Part shown: positions 6,288 to 6,973 of the stretch, piece after piece
Numbering within the stretch: position 1 is the stretch's first letter
Layout of the letters: every line of letters begins with the position of its first letter
Assembly (NCBI GenBank): GCA_015484985.1
Contig: WFUL01000234.1
Location: 1-6,973 of the forward strand
Source of the DNA: Anaerolineales bacterium
Lineage (GTDB): Bacteria; Chloroflexota; Anaerolineae; Anaerolineales; DRMV01
Direction: 5' to 3'
Length of the DNA stretch: 6,973 nucleotides
The notes under the pieces: model-generated
Seen by the model: the letters and a program-made list of their open reading frames with translations, nothing else
Database searches by the model: none
Told to the model about the DNA's origin: nothing
Position numbers and translations under genes: made by a program

Positions 6288-6320
6288 TGTGCTGACCAGG
6301 TACAGAACCGCAAACAAGGA

Positions 6321-6359
6321 AAAAATTGATGCAGCGGCGGCGAAGCCGCCGCTGCATCA
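6321..6359 (-). terminator. Strong intrinsic terminator without an obvious gene
   Basis: A perfect 15-base-pair stem, TGATGCAGCGGCGGC (6327-6341) with its complement (6345-6359), closes a three-base loop. Read on the minus strand the loop is TTC and the stem is followed by ATTTTTT, the full pattern of a Rho-independent terminator. On the plus strand there is no T tract after the stem. No recognisable minus-strand gene lies between this site and lipA. A weaker hairpin, ACCGAA/TTCGGT, lies at 6396-6413. The remainder of the 5953-6597 gap shows no supported gene. Confidence 0.75.
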
Positions 6360-6563
6360 TGCGGCCCCGGGCCTGGACAGAACTACACAAGATATACCGA
6401 AAACAACTTCGGTCTTGAACCTCGCAAGATAAGGGTGTGCGTCAGGTCTGCACGACACGTGGAGGAATCCCCCCAATGGGTTTGGGTTTGAAGGAACGCG
6501 TAAAAAGCCCGACCCTTCAGGAACGGGGAGGGGACAGGGAGAAAACGCTGCTCGCTTTCACGG

Positions 6564-6569
6564 TACAAT
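6564..6569 (+). promoter_or_regulatory. Candidate -10 element of lipA
   Basis: TACAAT matches the -10 consensus in five of six bases and lies 28 bases before the lipA ATG, but no good -35 is seen upstream. An AAGGAG ribosome binding site follows at 6585-6590, seven bases before the ATG. Confidence 0.35.
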
Positions 6570-6597
6570 GGAAGCAGTCCATAAAAGGAGTAGCACC

Positions 6598-6973
6598 ATG
6601 CCGGTTCGGGAACCCACGCGCAACCGACTGCCCCAACCCACAGTTCGCCCCCAGCGCCGCCCCCCTTGGCTGCGGGTGCGCGCGCCCTCGGGGGAGACGG
6701 TGGCCTGGTTGCGGGGCCTGATGCGCAGCAAGACCCTGCACACCATTTGCGAGGAGGCCCACTGTCCCAACATCGGCGAGTGCTGGGGACATGGGACCGC
6801 CACCTTCCTGCTGCTGGGCGACGTCTGTACCCGCACGTGCGGTTTCTGCGACGTCAAGCACGGTCGTCCCGGACCGGTGGATTGGGACGAGCCCGAACGG
6901 GTGGCACAGGCCGTCAAAGCCATGGGCCTGCGCCACGCGGTCATCACCAGCGTGAACCGGGACGAACGGGGAG
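6598..6973 (+). CDS. lipA: Lipoyl synthase, N-terminal part
   Basis: The first 125 codons are present; the gene runs off the right edge. LipA is a radical-SAM enzyme that inserts two sulfurs into octanoyl groups bound to E2 or GcvH proteins, making lipoyl cofactor. The N-terminal block RRPPWLRVRAPSGETVAWLR (20-39) fits the family. The auxiliary iron-sulfur cluster motif is CEEAHCPNIGEC (Cys51, 56, 62), and the radical-SAM motif is CTRTCGFC (Cys77, 81, 84), each complete. The visible end reads AVITSVNRDERG, the usual TSVxRD region. The ATG at 6598 has AAGGAG seven bases upstream. It diverges from panB. lipB is not in view. The minus-strand frames across this region are shadows. Confidence 0.96.
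   Translation, partial: MPVREPTRNRLPQPTVRPQRRPPWLRVRAPSGETVAWLRGLMRSKTLHTICEEAHCPNIGECWGHGTATFLLLGDVCTRTCGFCDVKHGRPGPVDWDEPERVAQAVKAMGLRHAVITSVNRDERG

Noticed and set aside
6100..6310. Known structural RNA (6S, SRP, tmRNA, RNase P, cobalamin or TPP riboswitch) in the gap
   Set aside because: The diagnostic conserved segments of each were looked for by eye on both strands and were not found.
6247..6432. Small open frames in the lipA/panB gap, on plus (6247-6432) and minus (6383-6568)
   Set aside because: No good ribosome binding site, no recognisable motif, and the plus frame runs through the terminator stem; composition is not gene-like.
6517..6936. Minus-strand open frames across lipA
   Set aside because: The plus strand encodes an unmistakable LipA with both cysteine motifs; the antisense frames are shadows.

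Overview
The window looks like a piece of a Chloroflexota chromosome, probably Anaerolineae-like. This is inferred from a short Flp pilin with a QGLVEYALILVLVAIVVI core, an RsmD whose motif IV reads APPQY, and fairly GC-rich genes with strong AGGAGG ribosome binding sites. No search was run, so the taxon is an inference. All genes lie on the minus strand except the last, lipA, which runs off the right edge. I see no mobile element, CRISPR array, tRNA or rRNA.

Layout, left to right. (1) 1-345: a two-gene minus-strand unit. A ThiS/MoaD-type sulfur carrier is followed, with a one-base stop/start overlap, by the N-terminus of a fumarylacetoacetate-hydrolase family protein cut by the left edge. 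(2) 346-514: a gap with the likely promoter of that pair. (3) 515-3822: a three-gene unit read from an extended -10 promoter. Its genes are a non-HemE URO-D superfamily protein, the 16S rRNA methyltransferase RsmD, and a large capsule-polysaccharide-type glycosyltransferase with a four-cysteine motif. (4) 3851-4109: a monocistronic 47-residue Flp pilin gene with a near-consensus sigma-70 promoter and its own hairpin terminator. (5) 4166-5952: panB and panE, overlapping by four bases. They form the branch from 2-ketoisovalerate to pantoate in pantothenate/CoA synthesis. (6) 5953-6597: a long divergent intergenic region with a candidate panB promoter, two leader hairpins, a candidate folded segment, and a textbook intrinsic terminator on the minus strand with no recognisable gene upstream of it. 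(7) 6598-6973: the start of lipA, lipoyl synthase.

Most of the window is housekeeping metabolism (pantoate, lipoate, sulfur carrier, rRNA modification) plus surface functions (pilin, polysaccharide). I do not see a clear new multi-gene system. The points most worth checking are the minus-strand terminator without a gene, the sulfur carrier whose Gly-Gly is followed by one Ala and whose Gly codons double as the next gene's Shine-Dalgarno, and the Flp pilin with Ala where Gly is expected at the cleavage site.
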